Of a DNA stretch of 64,000 bases, positions 53,536 to 62,895 are shown piece by piece. Made by a program: the position numbers and the translations under genes. Source of the DNA: Alphaproteobacteria bacterium (GTDB lineage Bacteria; Pseudomonadota; Alphaproteobacteria; UBA2966); contig JAGWAU010000012.1 in the NCBI GenBank assembly GCA_021296255.1, forward strand, positions 1 through 64,000, given 5' to 3'. The notes under the pieces are model-generated. The model made no database searches. It saw only the letters and a list, made by a program, of their open reading frames with translations, and was not told the DNA's origin. Position 1 is the first letter of the stretch; each line of letters begins with the position of its first letter.

Positions 53536-55577
53536 GCGGTGCCGATGTCGATCTCATCACCGCCGAGATCGTCCAGAACGCGCTCGACAGCTTCATCGGC
53601 GAGATGCGAGTGGCCATCATACGCACGGCCTTCGGTCCCAACATTTGGGAGACCCACGACTTTTCGTGCGGCCTGCTTGCCCCTGACGGCGACTTGGTCG
53701 CGCTGTCGGAAGACAACCCGGTGCACATCGTGCCCACCATGTATTGCGTTCCCGCCGTTCGGAAGCGTTACGGCGGGAACGTCATGCCGGGCGACATCTT
53801 TCTGTTGAACGATCCCTACGAGTTGGGGACCCACGTCAACGATGTCGCCCACATCGCTCCGTTCTTCTTGCGGGACCGTCTCGTGTTCTGGGTGGTCGTG
53901 CGCGTTCACTACCCGGACGTGGGTGGTATGGCGGCTGGCAGCATCACTCCCGACGCCCGGGAGGTGTACCAGGAAGGATTACGAATTCCGGCGGTCAAGG
54001 TCTATGATGGCGGCGAGCCCAACCGATCGTTTCTGAAGCTGTTCTTCGACAACGTGCGTATCCCGGAGGAGCGGCGCGGGGACTTCATGGCGGTGATGGG
54101 GGCCTTGCGTACGGCCGACGTTCGGCTTCGGGAGGTTCTGGGGAGGTTCGGTCTCGAGACCGTCGAGCGAGTGTGCGAGATGGCGCGCCGCCGGGCGGAG
54201 TCTCGGATGCGGCGAGCCATCCACGGGATCCCCGAGGGTGAGTTCGCTTACGAGCTCAATCTCGATTCGAACGGTGTCGAGCCTGGCTGGGTTGCGCTCC
54301 GTGCGACCATCATCGTGGATCACAAGTCCGATACGCCAATGACCGTGGATTTTTCGGACAGCGCGCCCGCGGTCCCCGGTCCGATGAACGGTGCTCCCGC
54401 CACGGCCGCATGCGCGGCGATCACGGCCATAAAGGCTTTTCTCGACCCTCACTCGCGGATCAACGGTGGGACTTTCCGGCCCGTCCGCGTCGTGACCGAG
54501 CCGGGCACTATTTTCGAGGCGCCCCACCCCAGCGCCATGTGCGGCTCGCTCGACCTCGGTTACCGGGTGATTGCCCTGGTCATGGGTGCGCTCGGCGCGA
54601 TCCGGCCCGAGTCGGCGGTCGGTGACTACGTCTCCCCGTCGCATCAGTATATGCCGGTATGGGATTCCGTCCGGGGGTGCGAGTACGTGTTCTATGACGT
54701 GCCCATCGGCGGTACAGGTGCGGTGTCAGACCGGGACGGGGGCGATGCGGTCGCGGGATTCGAACGCGGCGACTTTCCTCGGGTGAGCTCGGCGGAGATC
54801 TGGGAGCATCAGGTCCCGTTGATGGCGGAAGAGATCGCGTTGCGGCCTGACAGCGGGGGGGCAGGAAAGTTCCGCGGCGGTCTTGCCATGCGCCGCAGTT
54901 GGCGGGTGCTCACCGATCGCGGTACCGTCAGCGATCTGTCCGAACCGGGACTAATTTCCAACTATGGAGTGCTCGGAGGCTACGGCGGGGTAGCCAGCAC
55001 CTGCCGCATCGAGCGGAACGGCCAATTGTTGTGGCCCGGCGGCGAAACGGGAACCGGCAAGGCGACGCGCTATCCCATCCGTGCGGGCGACATCGTCCAG
55101 TTCGACAAATGGGGCGGTGGGGGCTACGGGGATCCTCTGGAGCGCCACCCCCTTCAGGTTCTAGAAGACCTCGAAGAAGGATTCATCACTGTAGCCAGTG
55201 CGGAGAAAGACTACGGCGTCGTGATCCTGGACGGCGTTGTCGACGAGGCGGCAACGGCGGACAAGCGGTGTGCTTTGAAGGATAAGCGCGTCGTACTGGC
55301 TGTTGTCGCCCGGGATGCCGACTCCGTGGAGGATGGTGAGCGCCATTGGGTGATCGCGCCGGATGCGGCGGCGCGGTTGCAGGTTGCCGATGGCCAAGTG
55401 CTCGAGTGTGTCAGTCCCCTTCGTCCACCATTACGCGGTCGGACGCGCGTTTTCCATAACGCGGAGCCGGATCGTATCGGCGTTGGCCCCATGGCTCGGA
55501 AGGTGCTGGCCGTCGGCCACGGCGACCGCGTTTGGCTGCGTCCTGTACCAGCGTTCTTTGATCCTGATGGCCGTTAA
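53532..55577 (+). CDS. hyuB: Hydantoinase/oxoprolinase subunit B (HyuB)
   Basis: A 681-residue HyuB chain. Landmarks are DLITAEIVQNALDSFIGEMR, FLLNDPYELGTHVNDVAHI, SAPAVPGPMNGAPATAA and the C-terminal FDKWGGGGYGDPLERHP, followed by about 130 more residues than the 39753 copy. ATG at 53532 overlaps the PuuE-like gene (ATGA), and HyuA follows after 51 bases. Order here is B then A, the reverse of the operon at 37708. The complex should hydrolyse a cyclic amide with ATP. Confidence 0.92.
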   Translation: MSGADVDLITAEIVQNALDSFIGEMRVAIIRTAFGPNIWETHDFSCGLLAPDGDLVALSEDNPVHIVPTMYCVPAVRKRYGGNVMPGDIFLLNDPYELGTHVNDVAHIAPFFLRDRLVFWVVVRVHYPDVGGMAAGSITPDAREVYQEGLRIPAVKVYDGGEPNRSFLKLFFDNVRIPEERRGDFMAVMGALRTADVRLREVLGRFGLETVERVCEMARRRAESRMRRAIHGIPEGEFAYELNLDSNGVEPGWVALRATIIVDHKSDTPMTVDFSDSAPAVPGPMNGAPATAACAAITAIKAFLDPHSRINGGTFRPVRVVTEPGTIFEAPHPSAMCGSLDLGYRVIALVMGALGAIRPESAVGDYVSPSHQYMPVWDSVRGCEYVFYDVPIGGTGAVSDRDGGDAVAGFERGDFPRVSSAEIWEHQVPLMAEEIALRPDSGGAGKFRGGLAMRRSWRVLTDRGTVSDLSEPGLISNYGVLGGYGGVASTCRIERNGQLLWPGGETGTGKATRYPIRAGDIVQFDKWGGGGYGDPLERHPLQVLEDLEEGFITVASAEKDYGVVILDGVVDEAATADKRCALKDKRVVLAVVARDADSVEDGERHWVIAPDAAARLQVADGQVLECVSPLRPPLRGRTRVFHNAEPDRIGVGPMARKVLAVGHGDRVWLRPVPAFFDPDGR

Positions 55578-55628
55578 CGCTCACGTTGAGTGGTTCAGTT
55601 CCCCAAACGCACCCTTTGGAGCGGCGCC

Positions 55629-57659
55629 GTGCTGACGTTCGGGGTAGACGTCGGTGGCACGTTCACGGATATCGTTGTCTTCGACGAAGATACGGGCGAA
55701 ATCAGAGTGGCGAAGGTACCGTCCACGCCGGCTAATCAGGCAGAAGGGTTCGGCGACGGCCTCAGGGCTCTCGACGTCGACCTGCCCCGCGTAAGCCGTG
55801 GACTTCATGGCACGACGGTCGCGACCAACGCGGCCATCGAGCGCAAGGGCGCGCCGACAATGGGCATCTTTACCAAGGGTTTCCGGGACGTGTTGGCCAT
55901 CGGCACCGGCCAGCGCTTTACGGGTGGGCTATTCGATCCGCGGTTCCGCAAGTCACCACCGCTGATCCGTCGATCATGGCGTTTTGAAGTCGATGAGCGG
56001 ATGTCCCACCTCGGCAAATCGCTGAAGCCGCCGGGCGAAGACGACCTGCGGGCCATCGCCGCTGCGGTCCAGGAGCGCGAGGCCGAATCGATCGCTGTCT
56101 GTTTCCTCCACTCCTATGAAAACGACGCGCACGAACGGCACGTCGTCGCGTGGCTCAAGGACGCGCTGCCGGACCGGTTCGTTTGCGGTTCAGCCGAGGT
56201 GTTTCCGCAAGTCCGCGAATTCGAACGGTTCACAGCCACGGCGTTCAACGCCTATCTCGGTCCGGTTGTCGAGCGGTATCTCGACCGGTTGAGCGAGGAG
56301 CTGCGCAAGAACGGCTTCTGCCGGGACTTGCTCATCATGACAAACAACGGGGGCGTGTCCGCCGCGTCTCGGACAGCCCGATTTCCCGTCACCGCCGTGC
56401 TTTCCGGACCGGCGGGAGGTGTCGCGGCGGGTCTCTTTCTTTCGGAGCAGCTCGGGCTCGATGATTTCATCACGTGCGACATGGGCGGCACTAGTACGGA
56501 TGTCTGTCTGGTCAAGAACCGCAGGCCCGCCTCAGCAGCGCAGCGGATCGTCAGTGGATTACCGCTCCGGATACCGCAACTCGACATCATTACTGTCGGT
56601 GCGGGTGGCGGCAGTATCGCCTGGGTGGACACTGATGGTCGCTTCGCCGTCGGCCCCAGGAGTGCCGGCGCCGTTCCCGGCCCGGCATGCTACGGTCGGG
56701 GCGGCAAAGAGCCCACCGTAACCGACGCAAACGTGGTGCTGAATCGACTGAGTCCGGAGACCCGGCTCGGCGGTGCCGTAACCCTTCGGCGGGACTTGGC
56801 GGAAGCGGCGATTTCGTCTCTAGCGGAGAAACTCGGCACCACGGATCTCCGATTCGTGGCGGAAGGAATCGTTCGCGTCGCCGAGTCAAACATGTGCGGG
56901 GCAATCCGAGAAATTTCGGTCGAGCGGGGCGAGGACCCCCGTGCCTTCACTCTAATCGCCTTCGGGGGTGCCGGCCCGATGCACGGTTGCGCCGTCGCCC
57001 GGGAGGTCGGTATCGAGCGCGTCGTGGCACCTAACTGCCCCGGTAATCTATCCGCACTGGGACTGCTTACCTCGGACCTTCGGCACGAAATCGCGCGCAC
57101 TCATCTCGCTTTGCTCGAAAAGGCCGATCTGTCGGTAGTTGCCGCCCGCCTATTCCAAATGGGAAGGCAGGCGCACGCATTGTTGGCGTCCGAAAGCGTT
57201 CCCGAAGCGGATCGCGAGATCCACTACTCGATCGGGCTGCGCTACGAGGGTCAAGCTCACGAACTGGACATCACCGTCGACCCGGACAACTTGGATCGAA
57301 AAGCTTTGGAACGGGCGTTCACCGGGCGCTACCTCGATGCCTGGTCCTACCTGCCAACAGACCGCTCCCCGCAGATCGTGACGCTCAGGGCGGTCGTGAC
57401 CGGGCGGACGCCTAAGCTCGTCTTTCCACGCCTCGACAACAGCGCACGTCAACTCGGCGAGGCCGAGATCGAACGTCGGGACGTGGTCATCGCCGGTACG
57501 GCGAGGGAGACGCCAATCTACGCCCGGACGTCGCTTCCCGCTGAGGCGCGGTTTTGGGGTCCGGCGATCGTCGAGGAGGAAGGAGCGACGACCGTGGTGC
57601 CGCCGGACTGGGAAGCGCGTGTCGACGGTGTTGGCAATCTGATCATTCAAGCGCGTTAG
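55629..57659 (+). CDS. hyuA: Hydantoinase/oxoprolinase subunit A (HyuA)
   Basis: A 676-residue HyuA chain beginning LTFGVDVGGTFTDIVVFDED, with the canonical phosphate loop. Other landmarks are HGTTVATNAAIERKG, LSGPAGGVAAGLFLSE, CDMGGTSTDVCLVKN and FGGAGPMHGCAVAREVG. GTG at 55629 is chosen because TGGAG lies seven bases upstream and the fold starts there; an upstream TGA-free stretch to 55590 adds 13 dubious residues. It converges with the disrupted PhyH gene, overlapping it by 17 bases. Confidence 0.92.
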   Translation: MLTFGVDVGGTFTDIVVFDEDTGEIRVAKVPSTPANQAEGFGDGLRALDVDLPRVSRGLHGTTVATNAAIERKGAPTMGIFTKGFRDVLAIGTGQRFTGGLFDPRFRKSPPLIRRSWRFEVDERMSHLGKSLKPPGEDDLRAIAAAVQEREAESIAVCFLHSYENDAHERHVVAWLKDALPDRFVCGSAEVFPQVREFERFTATAFNAYLGPVVERYLDRLSEELRKNGFCRDLLIMTNNGGVSAASRTARFPVTAVLSGPAGGVAAGLFLSEQLGLDDFITCDMGGTSTDVCLVKNRRPASAAQRIVSGLPLRIPQLDIITVGAGGGSIAWVDTDGRFAVGPRSAGAVPGPACYGRGGKEPTVTDANVVLNRLSPETRLGGAVTLRRDLAEAAISSLAEKLGTTDLRFVAEGIVRVAESNMCGAIREISVERGEDPRAFTLIAFGGAGPMHGCAVAREVGIERVVAPNCPGNLSALGLLTSDLRHEIARTHLALLEKADLSVVAARLFQMGRQAHALLASESVPEADREIHYSIGLRYEGQAHELDITVDPDNLDRKALERAFTGRYLDAWSYLPTDRSPQIVTLRAVVTGRTPKLVFPRLDNSARQLGEAEIERRDVVIAGTARETPIYARTSLPAEARFWGPAIVEEEGATTVVPPDWEARVDGVGNLIIQAR

Positions 57660-58461
57660 CCTCGTCCGAGCCGCTGCCCGAAAAGGCCGCGTTTTCTGCC
57701 GTGAACCCGCCGGAGAATTCGGGCAGGAGCTGGCAAGGCTCCAGGTCCAGGCGGGCGTGCCTCGCCGGTATGCCACGCACGATGGTTCCCGTGTTCGCGC
57801 TACGCTGCGCAGGGTTGCCGTACGGCAGCGCGTCGGCGGTCGTGTACACGTTGACGAGAATGCGTCGGCCTCGGTCGGACCGGTTGGCGTCCGACGCATG
57901 CACGAGCCGGGCGCTGTGCGCGGTCACAGTGCCCGGCGGTCCCGGCAGCGCCTGGACGGTATCGGTGCGTAGGCCGGCGAGGTCCCGTCCCTGTATGCCT
58001 GCGGCCCGGCTGCCGTCCGCGCCGTAGTGGGAGTAGATATCCTTCCCGTGGCTTCCCGTAACGACGTGTACGGATTTTTCGCCGGACCAATATCTTCCAG
58101 GAATGTTCCGAGCGAAAGAACCGAATAATTGGTATGGGGATAGAACGGGATGTCCCAATGCCATTTCATAGCCTGACCATCGAGCAGGTCCGACGCGATC
58201 TCAGGTAGAGGCGACTCGGTGGCGATGGCCCAAAAGGCGACGTGGTGCACGTCCGGGCGGTCGAGGCGCAGTAGGCGCAGCCATTCCGTCGTGTGACTGC
58301 TCTCCAGCCAAAAGGCCCCAGGCGGGCTCTGTCATCGATCGGCTCTCGTCGATCGTTTGAAGGATGGCGGCCCGGAGTCTGGACAGCCAAGTCTCGCTGA
58401 TGAACCCTTCCAGCAGCAGGAAGCCGTTCTCGGCATATGACCCCCGTTGGAGCTCCGTCAA
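57643..58461 (-). pseudogene. Frameshifted PhyH-family dioxygenase
   Basis: A phytanoyl-CoA dioxygenase-type gene of about 272 codons read in two frames. The first frame gives SYAENGFLLLEGFISETWL to SMTEPA. After an extra C at about 58318 the second frame gives AFWLESSHTTEWLRLLRL and AMKWHWDIPFYPHTNYSVL, with the iron-binding H-x-D. After a lost A in an A-run near 58072 the first frame resumes with VHVVTGSHGKD and the distal histidine and arginine (LVHASDANRSDRGRRIL). All catalytic residues survive and the two shifts compensate, so sequencing error at homopolymers is as likely as real decay. Confidence 0.8.
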
Positions 58462-58495
58462 CGTCCGCGGCTTCAGGGAAGCGCATCGTGCCGCG

Positions 58496-59413
58496 TCATG
58501 CCGTTGTCCGTGCCTCTTCCCACGCGAGATAGCGGGCGATCCCTCGTTCGATATCGATCTTTGGGGAGAAGCCGAAATCCCTCTCCATACCTTGGATGTC
58601 GAAGGGTTCGCGCCGGTACATCAACTCGCTACCGCCTGCTTCGAGGGTTATCTCTGTACCGGGCATCTGTTCCGCGACGATTTCCGCGATTCGGGGCAGA
58701 GACACGAGATCGGGCCGCGTGACGTTGTAGATCGCCTGAGGCGAACATTCCGGCGCCCGCGCGACACGCACAATCGCCTCGACGGTTTCGTCGATGTAGA
58801 GGTGTGCCCGCGATTGGTCGGCACCCCAGTCGAAGCGAGTCGGTCGGCCCGCCACCGCATTCTCCACCATGGTCTTGATCACGCACCATGTCCTTCGTCC
58901 CGGACCGTAAAGGCCGCCGATCCGGAGGCTGACCGCGTTCATGTCGAATTGGCTCCGGTAGGCCATGACGAGAAGGTCGCCCGCGCCCTTCGTAGCGCTG
59001 TAGACGCTGCCCGGCCGCATCGGCGCGTCCACGTCGACGGGACCCGGTGGGGTATTTCCGTAGGCGGAGAGCGAGGAGATATAGACAAACTTCGGCACTT
59101 CCGTGACCCGCGCCGCTTCCATCAGGTGGGTGGTTCCGAACATATTCAGTTGGGCCACCCGATATGGGTCGTCGCGCAACAGCATGCTGCCGGAGACAGC
59201 ACCAGAATGAATCACCGTGTCGATCTCGTGACTGTCGAGCAGGCGGTAAATCTGGTGCACGTCTTGGAGATCTCCGCGGACCGATTCGAAATCATGCCCG
59301 TTGGGCCCGGGTACGGGATCGCAACCGACGACCATGACCCCTTCCGCGACCAATCGGTTCGCTAATGGCAGGCCGACGAAGCCGCTCGAGCCGGTGACAA
59401 GCACGTTTCTCAA
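58496..59413 (-). CDS. NAD-dependent epimerase/dehydratase (extended SDR)
   Basis: A 305-residue short-chain dehydrogenase of the extended type. VLVTGSSGFVGLPLANRL is the G-x2-G-x2-G nucleotide site and YSATKGAGD the Y-x3-K catalytic pair, with ISSLSAYG supplying the serine. Family members act on nucleotide sugars, but in catabolic clusters many oxidise sugar acids or uronates. It lies 34 bases upstream of the disrupted PhyH gene in the same direction and divergent from the TRAP binding protein. Substrate unknown. Confidence 0.9.
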   Translation of the reverse strand: MRNVLVTGSSGFVGLPLANRLVAEGVMVVGCDPVPGPNGHDFESVRGDLQDVHQIYRLLDSHEIDTVIHSGAVSGSMLLRDDPYRVAQLNMFGTTHLMEAARVTEVPKFVYISSLSAYGNTPPGPVDVDAPMRPGSVYSATKGAGDLLVMAYRSQFDMNAVSLRIGGLYGPGRRTWCVIKTMVENAVAGRPTRFDWGADQSRAHLYIDETVEAIVRVARAPECSPQAIYNVTRPDLVSLPRIAEIVAEQMPGTEITLEAGGSELMYRREPFDIQGMERDFGFSPKIDIERGIARYLAWEEARTTA

Positions 59414-59571
59414 CGCCGCCCCCTAGTTACCTCGGTTTGGGTTTTGTACCGCGCATCTGTATTATAACGAGCAGTAATAGAGAACTTCGCATTGTGGATG
59501 GTCTGTGTGGAACATGCGCGGGTGCACCGCATCTCCTTGAAGTCCGATATTCTCGATACGGAGGATCTCCC

Positions 59572-60609
59572 ATGACGACGACATTTCGGAAACCGATACA
59601 CCATCGGTGGCGGCTGATCGCGTGTCTCTCCAGCTTGGCCTTCCTGTTTGTATCGTTTGGCCTCGCGCCCGGACCGGGACTTGCGGCCGAAGTGGAGTTG
59701 AAATTCAGCCACGTCAATCCGCCGACACATTCGTCGCACATGATGGCCTTGCATTTCGCTGAGAAGGCGAAGGAGTTGTCCGGTGGCCGCATCAGCATCG
59801 AGGTCGTGCCGAGCGGGCAGCTCGGCGGCCTCAAGGCATCGATCGACTCGGCCAAGCTCGGGACGCCGATCATCGCGTACGCCCCAGCGTCCATCGCGCA
59901 GGACTACGCCAACACGGCGAGCATCATGGATGCTGCCTACATGTTCGACACCGTGGAGCACGCCGAACGCTTCATCGAGGGCGCCGGCGGGAAGATGATC
60001 TGGGATGACATCGAGAAGGGTGGCCTGAAGCGGCTTTTCAGTTCGTTCTTCGGCACCCGACAATTGTGGCTGCGGGAATGTGGGAAGGCGCCCGCCGATT
60101 TCGGGAAATTGAAGATGCGGGTGCCTCCGGCGCGTATCCAGTCGTTCAATTCCCGGGCCAACGGCCTGTCGCCAACGCCCATAGACTTCCCTGAAACCTA
60201 CGGGGCGCTCCAGGCCGGGGTCGTCGACGGTGTCGACGTCACGCCCAGCAGTTTCGTAGCGTCCAAGTTCGCCGAGACAGGACTGAAATGCGTCATGCTC
60301 ACGAGCCACAACTTCCTCATGCAGCCGGCCTTCATGAACAAAGAACTGTTCGACGGTATGGCGCCCGAATTGCAAAAGGCGTTGCTCGAGGCCGGTAGGG
60401 CTGCAGCGGCCTACAACAAGGGGCTGACGAACGACGAAGAGGGCCAAATCCTGAAGACCATTACTGCCGATCTCGGCGTCGAGGTCGTCGGACCCGAGGA
60501 CGGGCTAGATCTCGCTGCATTCCGCAAGAATGCCGCCGAGATCATTTACACCGAGTTCGAGAAAGATTGGGGACAGGAACTCCTCGACGAAGTGGAAAAG
60601 ACGAGGTAG
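59572..60609 (+). CDS. TRAP transporter substrate-binding protein (DctP family)
   Basis: Periplasmic receptor of 345 residues. The signal peptide has a hydrophobic core LIACLSSLAFLFVSFGLA and probable cleavage after GLAA. The mature protein begins VELKFSHVNPPTHSSH, and LKMRVPPARIQSFN carries the arginine that binds the substrate carboxylate. TRAP systems import organic acids with sodium. The DctQ and DctM membrane proteins are not in the window. ATG at 59572 follows GGAGGA. The next genes encode a D-2-hydroxyacid dehydrogenase and an M20 hydrolase. Confidence 0.92.
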   Translation: MTTTFRKPIHHRWRLIACLSSLAFLFVSFGLAPGPGLAAEVELKFSHVNPPTHSSHMMALHFAEKAKELSGGRISIEVVPSGQLGGLKASIDSAKLGTPIIAYAPASIAQDYANTASIMDAAYMFDTVEHAERFIEGAGGKMIWDDIEKGGLKRLFSSFFGTRQLWLRECGKAPADFGKLKMRVPPARIQSFNSRANGLSPTPIDFPETYGALQAGVVDGVDVTPSSFVASKFAETGLKCVMLTSHNFLMQPAFMNKELFDGMAPELQKALLEAGRAAAAYNKGLTNDEEGQILKTITADLGVEVVGPEDGLDLAAFRKNAAEIIYTEFEKDWGQELLDEVEKTR

Positions 60610-60675
60610 CTGATCGGGCCCGGATGTGAGCGAGGGAGATAAGGTCGGACCCTATCTCCCCCCGGTGAGAACGAC

Positions 60676-61650
60676 ATGGCGAACGTGGGGGTCGTCTGCC
60701 GTGCCGCGCATGTCAACGAGGCGCTGAAGGCAGGTTTGACCGGACAACACGCCGTCACCTTCTTCGACGGTACCGCGAAGCCTCGGCTTCACGAGATGCT
60801 GGGGCCCTCCGAAGTCGTCATTTGCAGCGGCCTAGGCCTTCCCCCGAACTTCATTGACGGCGAGGCGATGGATGCGGCCCCCAGCCTCAGGCTGATTCAA
60901 CAATTCGGCGTCGGTAAGGAGGTCATGGACGTCGAAGCGGCCCACCGAAGAGGGATCTGGGTGGCAACATTGCCCCAGGCCAATTCAGTCGCCGTCGCGG
61001 AGATCGGACTGTTCTTGATCTTCGGCCTCGCGAAGCAGGCCACAATGACGTGGCGGGCGCTTTGCGAGAGAAGCATCGCGACGCCGCTGTGCGACGAGGT
61101 GTTCGGCAAGCGCTATTGCGTCGTCGGTCTGGGCAACGTCGGTATGGCGCTAGCGGTGCGTTTGCGGGCCTTGGGCGGTGACGTAGTTGCTGTGGACTAC
61201 CCCTCCCGGACGGGGGCGGCGAAATCGGCCAGCGTGTCCCGACTGTATCCGCCGGAGGATCTCCATGCCGCGCTCCGCGGATCTGACTATGTTGTTCTGT
61301 GCGTGCCTTGGACAGAGGCGACCCACGACCTGATCGGTGAAGCGGAAATTCGTGCCATGGGACCGGCAGCCCGTCTGATCAACATCGCGCGAGGAGGAAT
61401 TGTGCGACGGGAGGCTCTGGAGGCGGCGATATTTTCAGGCGCCTTGTCCGGCTATGGAACCGATGTCGGCTGGGACGAACCCATAAATATGGATGAGCCG
61501 TTGTGGCAGCGGGACAATGTTGTCGTGACGCCACACATCGGGGCCACCACCCGGGAGACAATCGATCTCAACCTGCGCCTCGTCACGGCAAACGTTCGGC
61601 GCGTGGAGGACGGACTCGAGCCCTTGTTTCTGGTCAGCGACAGCGGGTAG
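60676..61650 (+). CDS. D-2-hydroxyacid dehydrogenase family protein
   Basis: A 324-residue NAD(P)-dependent oxidoreductase. The nucleotide motif is VVGLGNVGMALAVRLRALGG, the arginine signature LINIARGGIVRREAL and the catalytic histidine PHIGATTRET. A glutamate pairs with the histidine in GWDEPINMDEPL. The family reduces 2-keto acids or oxidises D-2-hydroxy acids such as glycerate or phosphoglycerate. Its TAG overlaps the GTG of the M20 hydrolase by one base, so the two are translated together. It lies 66 bases after the TRAP receptor gene, whose ligand may be its substrate. Confidence 0.9.
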   Translation: MANVGVVCRAAHVNEALKAGLTGQHAVTFFDGTAKPRLHEMLGPSEVVICSGLGLPPNFIDGEAMDAAPSLRLIQQFGVGKEVMDVEAAHRRGIWVATLPQANSVAVAEIGLFLIFGLAKQATMTWRALCERSIATPLCDEVFGKRYCVVGLGNVGMALAVRLRALGGDVVAVDYPSRTGAAKSASVSRLYPPEDLHAALRGSDYVVLCVPWTEATHDLIGEAEIRAMGPAARLINIARGGIVRREALEAAIFSGALSGYGTDVGWDEPINMDEPLWQRDNVVVTPHIGATTRETIDLNLRLVTANVRRVEDGLEPLFLVSDSG

Positions 61651-62891
61651 TGGCATTGGTAAGTGCCGGCGAACTACGGGATGCGGCGGAGGCCATACGG
61701 GGCGACGTCGTCGATTTCTGCCGCCGTCTGATCCGCGTTCCCAGCGAGACCGGATGCGAGGGGGCGGTGGCCGAGGTCTTCCGTGCCGAGTTGGAAAGGC
61801 TAGGCTTCGAGTCGGTGATTCTTGACGCCTTCGGTAACGTTTGTGCCCGCGTCCCGGGCGCGGCCTTGGACGGCAATCTACTCCTGACCGGGCATCTCGA
61901 TCAGGTTCGCGTCGAAACCCACTTCCCCGGCCACGAGGGGCAATGGCGTTCCGATCCCTTTGCGGCCGAGATCCGAGACGGCTGCATCTGGGGGCGGGGA
62001 GCGAGCGACGTCAAGGGCGCGCTGGCGGCGCAAGTTCACGCGGCGAGGCTACTCGAATCCATGAAGCCGGACATGCCCGGAGACGTGATCGTCAGTGGTG
62101 TCGTGCATGACGAGCAGTCGTTCCCGTTGGGGATCAGGGTCCTTTGCGAAGAGACGCTTCCGCGGTTAGGCTGGAACGTGGACATGGCCGTGACGGGCTC
62201 CGCGACAAGCCTCGACATTGCGCTTGGGCACATGGGCAAGGTGGAATTGGACGTGACCTTGAAGGGGGTGTCCCGCCACCTGAGAGAGGTCGAGCATGCC
62301 ATCAACCCGATCTACGAGTCGCGCACGCTGGTGGAAGTCCTGCGGCAGGTTGCTAGGGACCTGCCAGCATCTCCGGTTCTTGGCAGGGAGCGGATGGCCC
62401 CCACTGGCGTCACCACAACGTCGCCACAATCGTCGATCACACCGTCCGCCTATACTGCCTCCATCAACTGGCGATTCTTGCCAGGGCGCGCCAAGGAGGA
62501 TGTCACTCAGGAACTGGAACGGGCCTGTCACGAAGCGGCGAGCGCGAATCCCGACTTCAAGTTCCAAATTGTCGAGAAGCCTCTGACAGTGACGTCCTAC
62601 ACGGGCGTTGAGCGGACGGTCGGCGCCTCCTGCGGGGCTTTCCTGATGCCGGAGACCGATCCCTTCGTCCAGCGCGTGAAGCGAGCGCTCGAGGCGGTCG
62701 GGCAGACCCCGGGATTCACCACTTGGACGGTGCCAACCCATGCGGGCTATCTCGGGGGCACCCTCGGACTGCCGACGGTCGGATACTCGCCATGCGAGTA
62801 CGAGTTCAACCACACGACCGAGGATCGCGTGGGCGTCGACGCCTTGTTCGAGGCGATGATCGGTTACGCCGCCATCGCATTGGGGCTTTGA
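61650..62891 (+). CDS. M20-family metallohydrolase (ArgE/DapE/CPG2 type)
   Basis: A 413-residue zinc amidohydrolase. LLLTGHLDQVR is the first metal motif, WGRGASDVKGALAAQV the bridging aspartate, and VVHDEQSFPLGI the catalytic glutamate region. The dimerisation domain spans about residues 190-310. The family removes acyl or carbamoyl groups from amino acids. GTG at 61650 overlaps the previous stop by one base, and a HyuA gene begins four bases after its stop. In hydantoin pathways the opened N-carbamoyl product needs just such a hydrolase, so it may be the second step after HyuA/HyuB. Confidence 0.9.
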   Translation: MALVSAGELRDAAEAIRGDVVDFCRRLIRVPSETGCEGAVAEVFRAELERLGFESVILDAFGNVCARVPGAALDGNLLLTGHLDQVRVETHFPGHEGQWRSDPFAAEIRDGCIWGRGASDVKGALAAQVHAARLLESMKPDMPGDVIVSGVVHDEQSFPLGIRVLCEETLPRLGWNVDMAVTGSATSLDIALGHMGKVELDVTLKGVSRHLREVEHAINPIYESRTLVEVLRQVARDLPASPVLGRERMAPTGVTTTSPQSSITPSAYTASINWRFLPGRAKEDVTQELERACHEAASANPDFKFQIVEKPLTVTSYTGVERTVGASCGAFLMPETDPFVQRVKRALEAVGQTPGFTTWTVPTHAGYLGGTLGLPTVGYSPCEYEFNHTTEDRVGVDALFEAMIGYAAIALGL

Positions 62892-62895
62892 ACCG

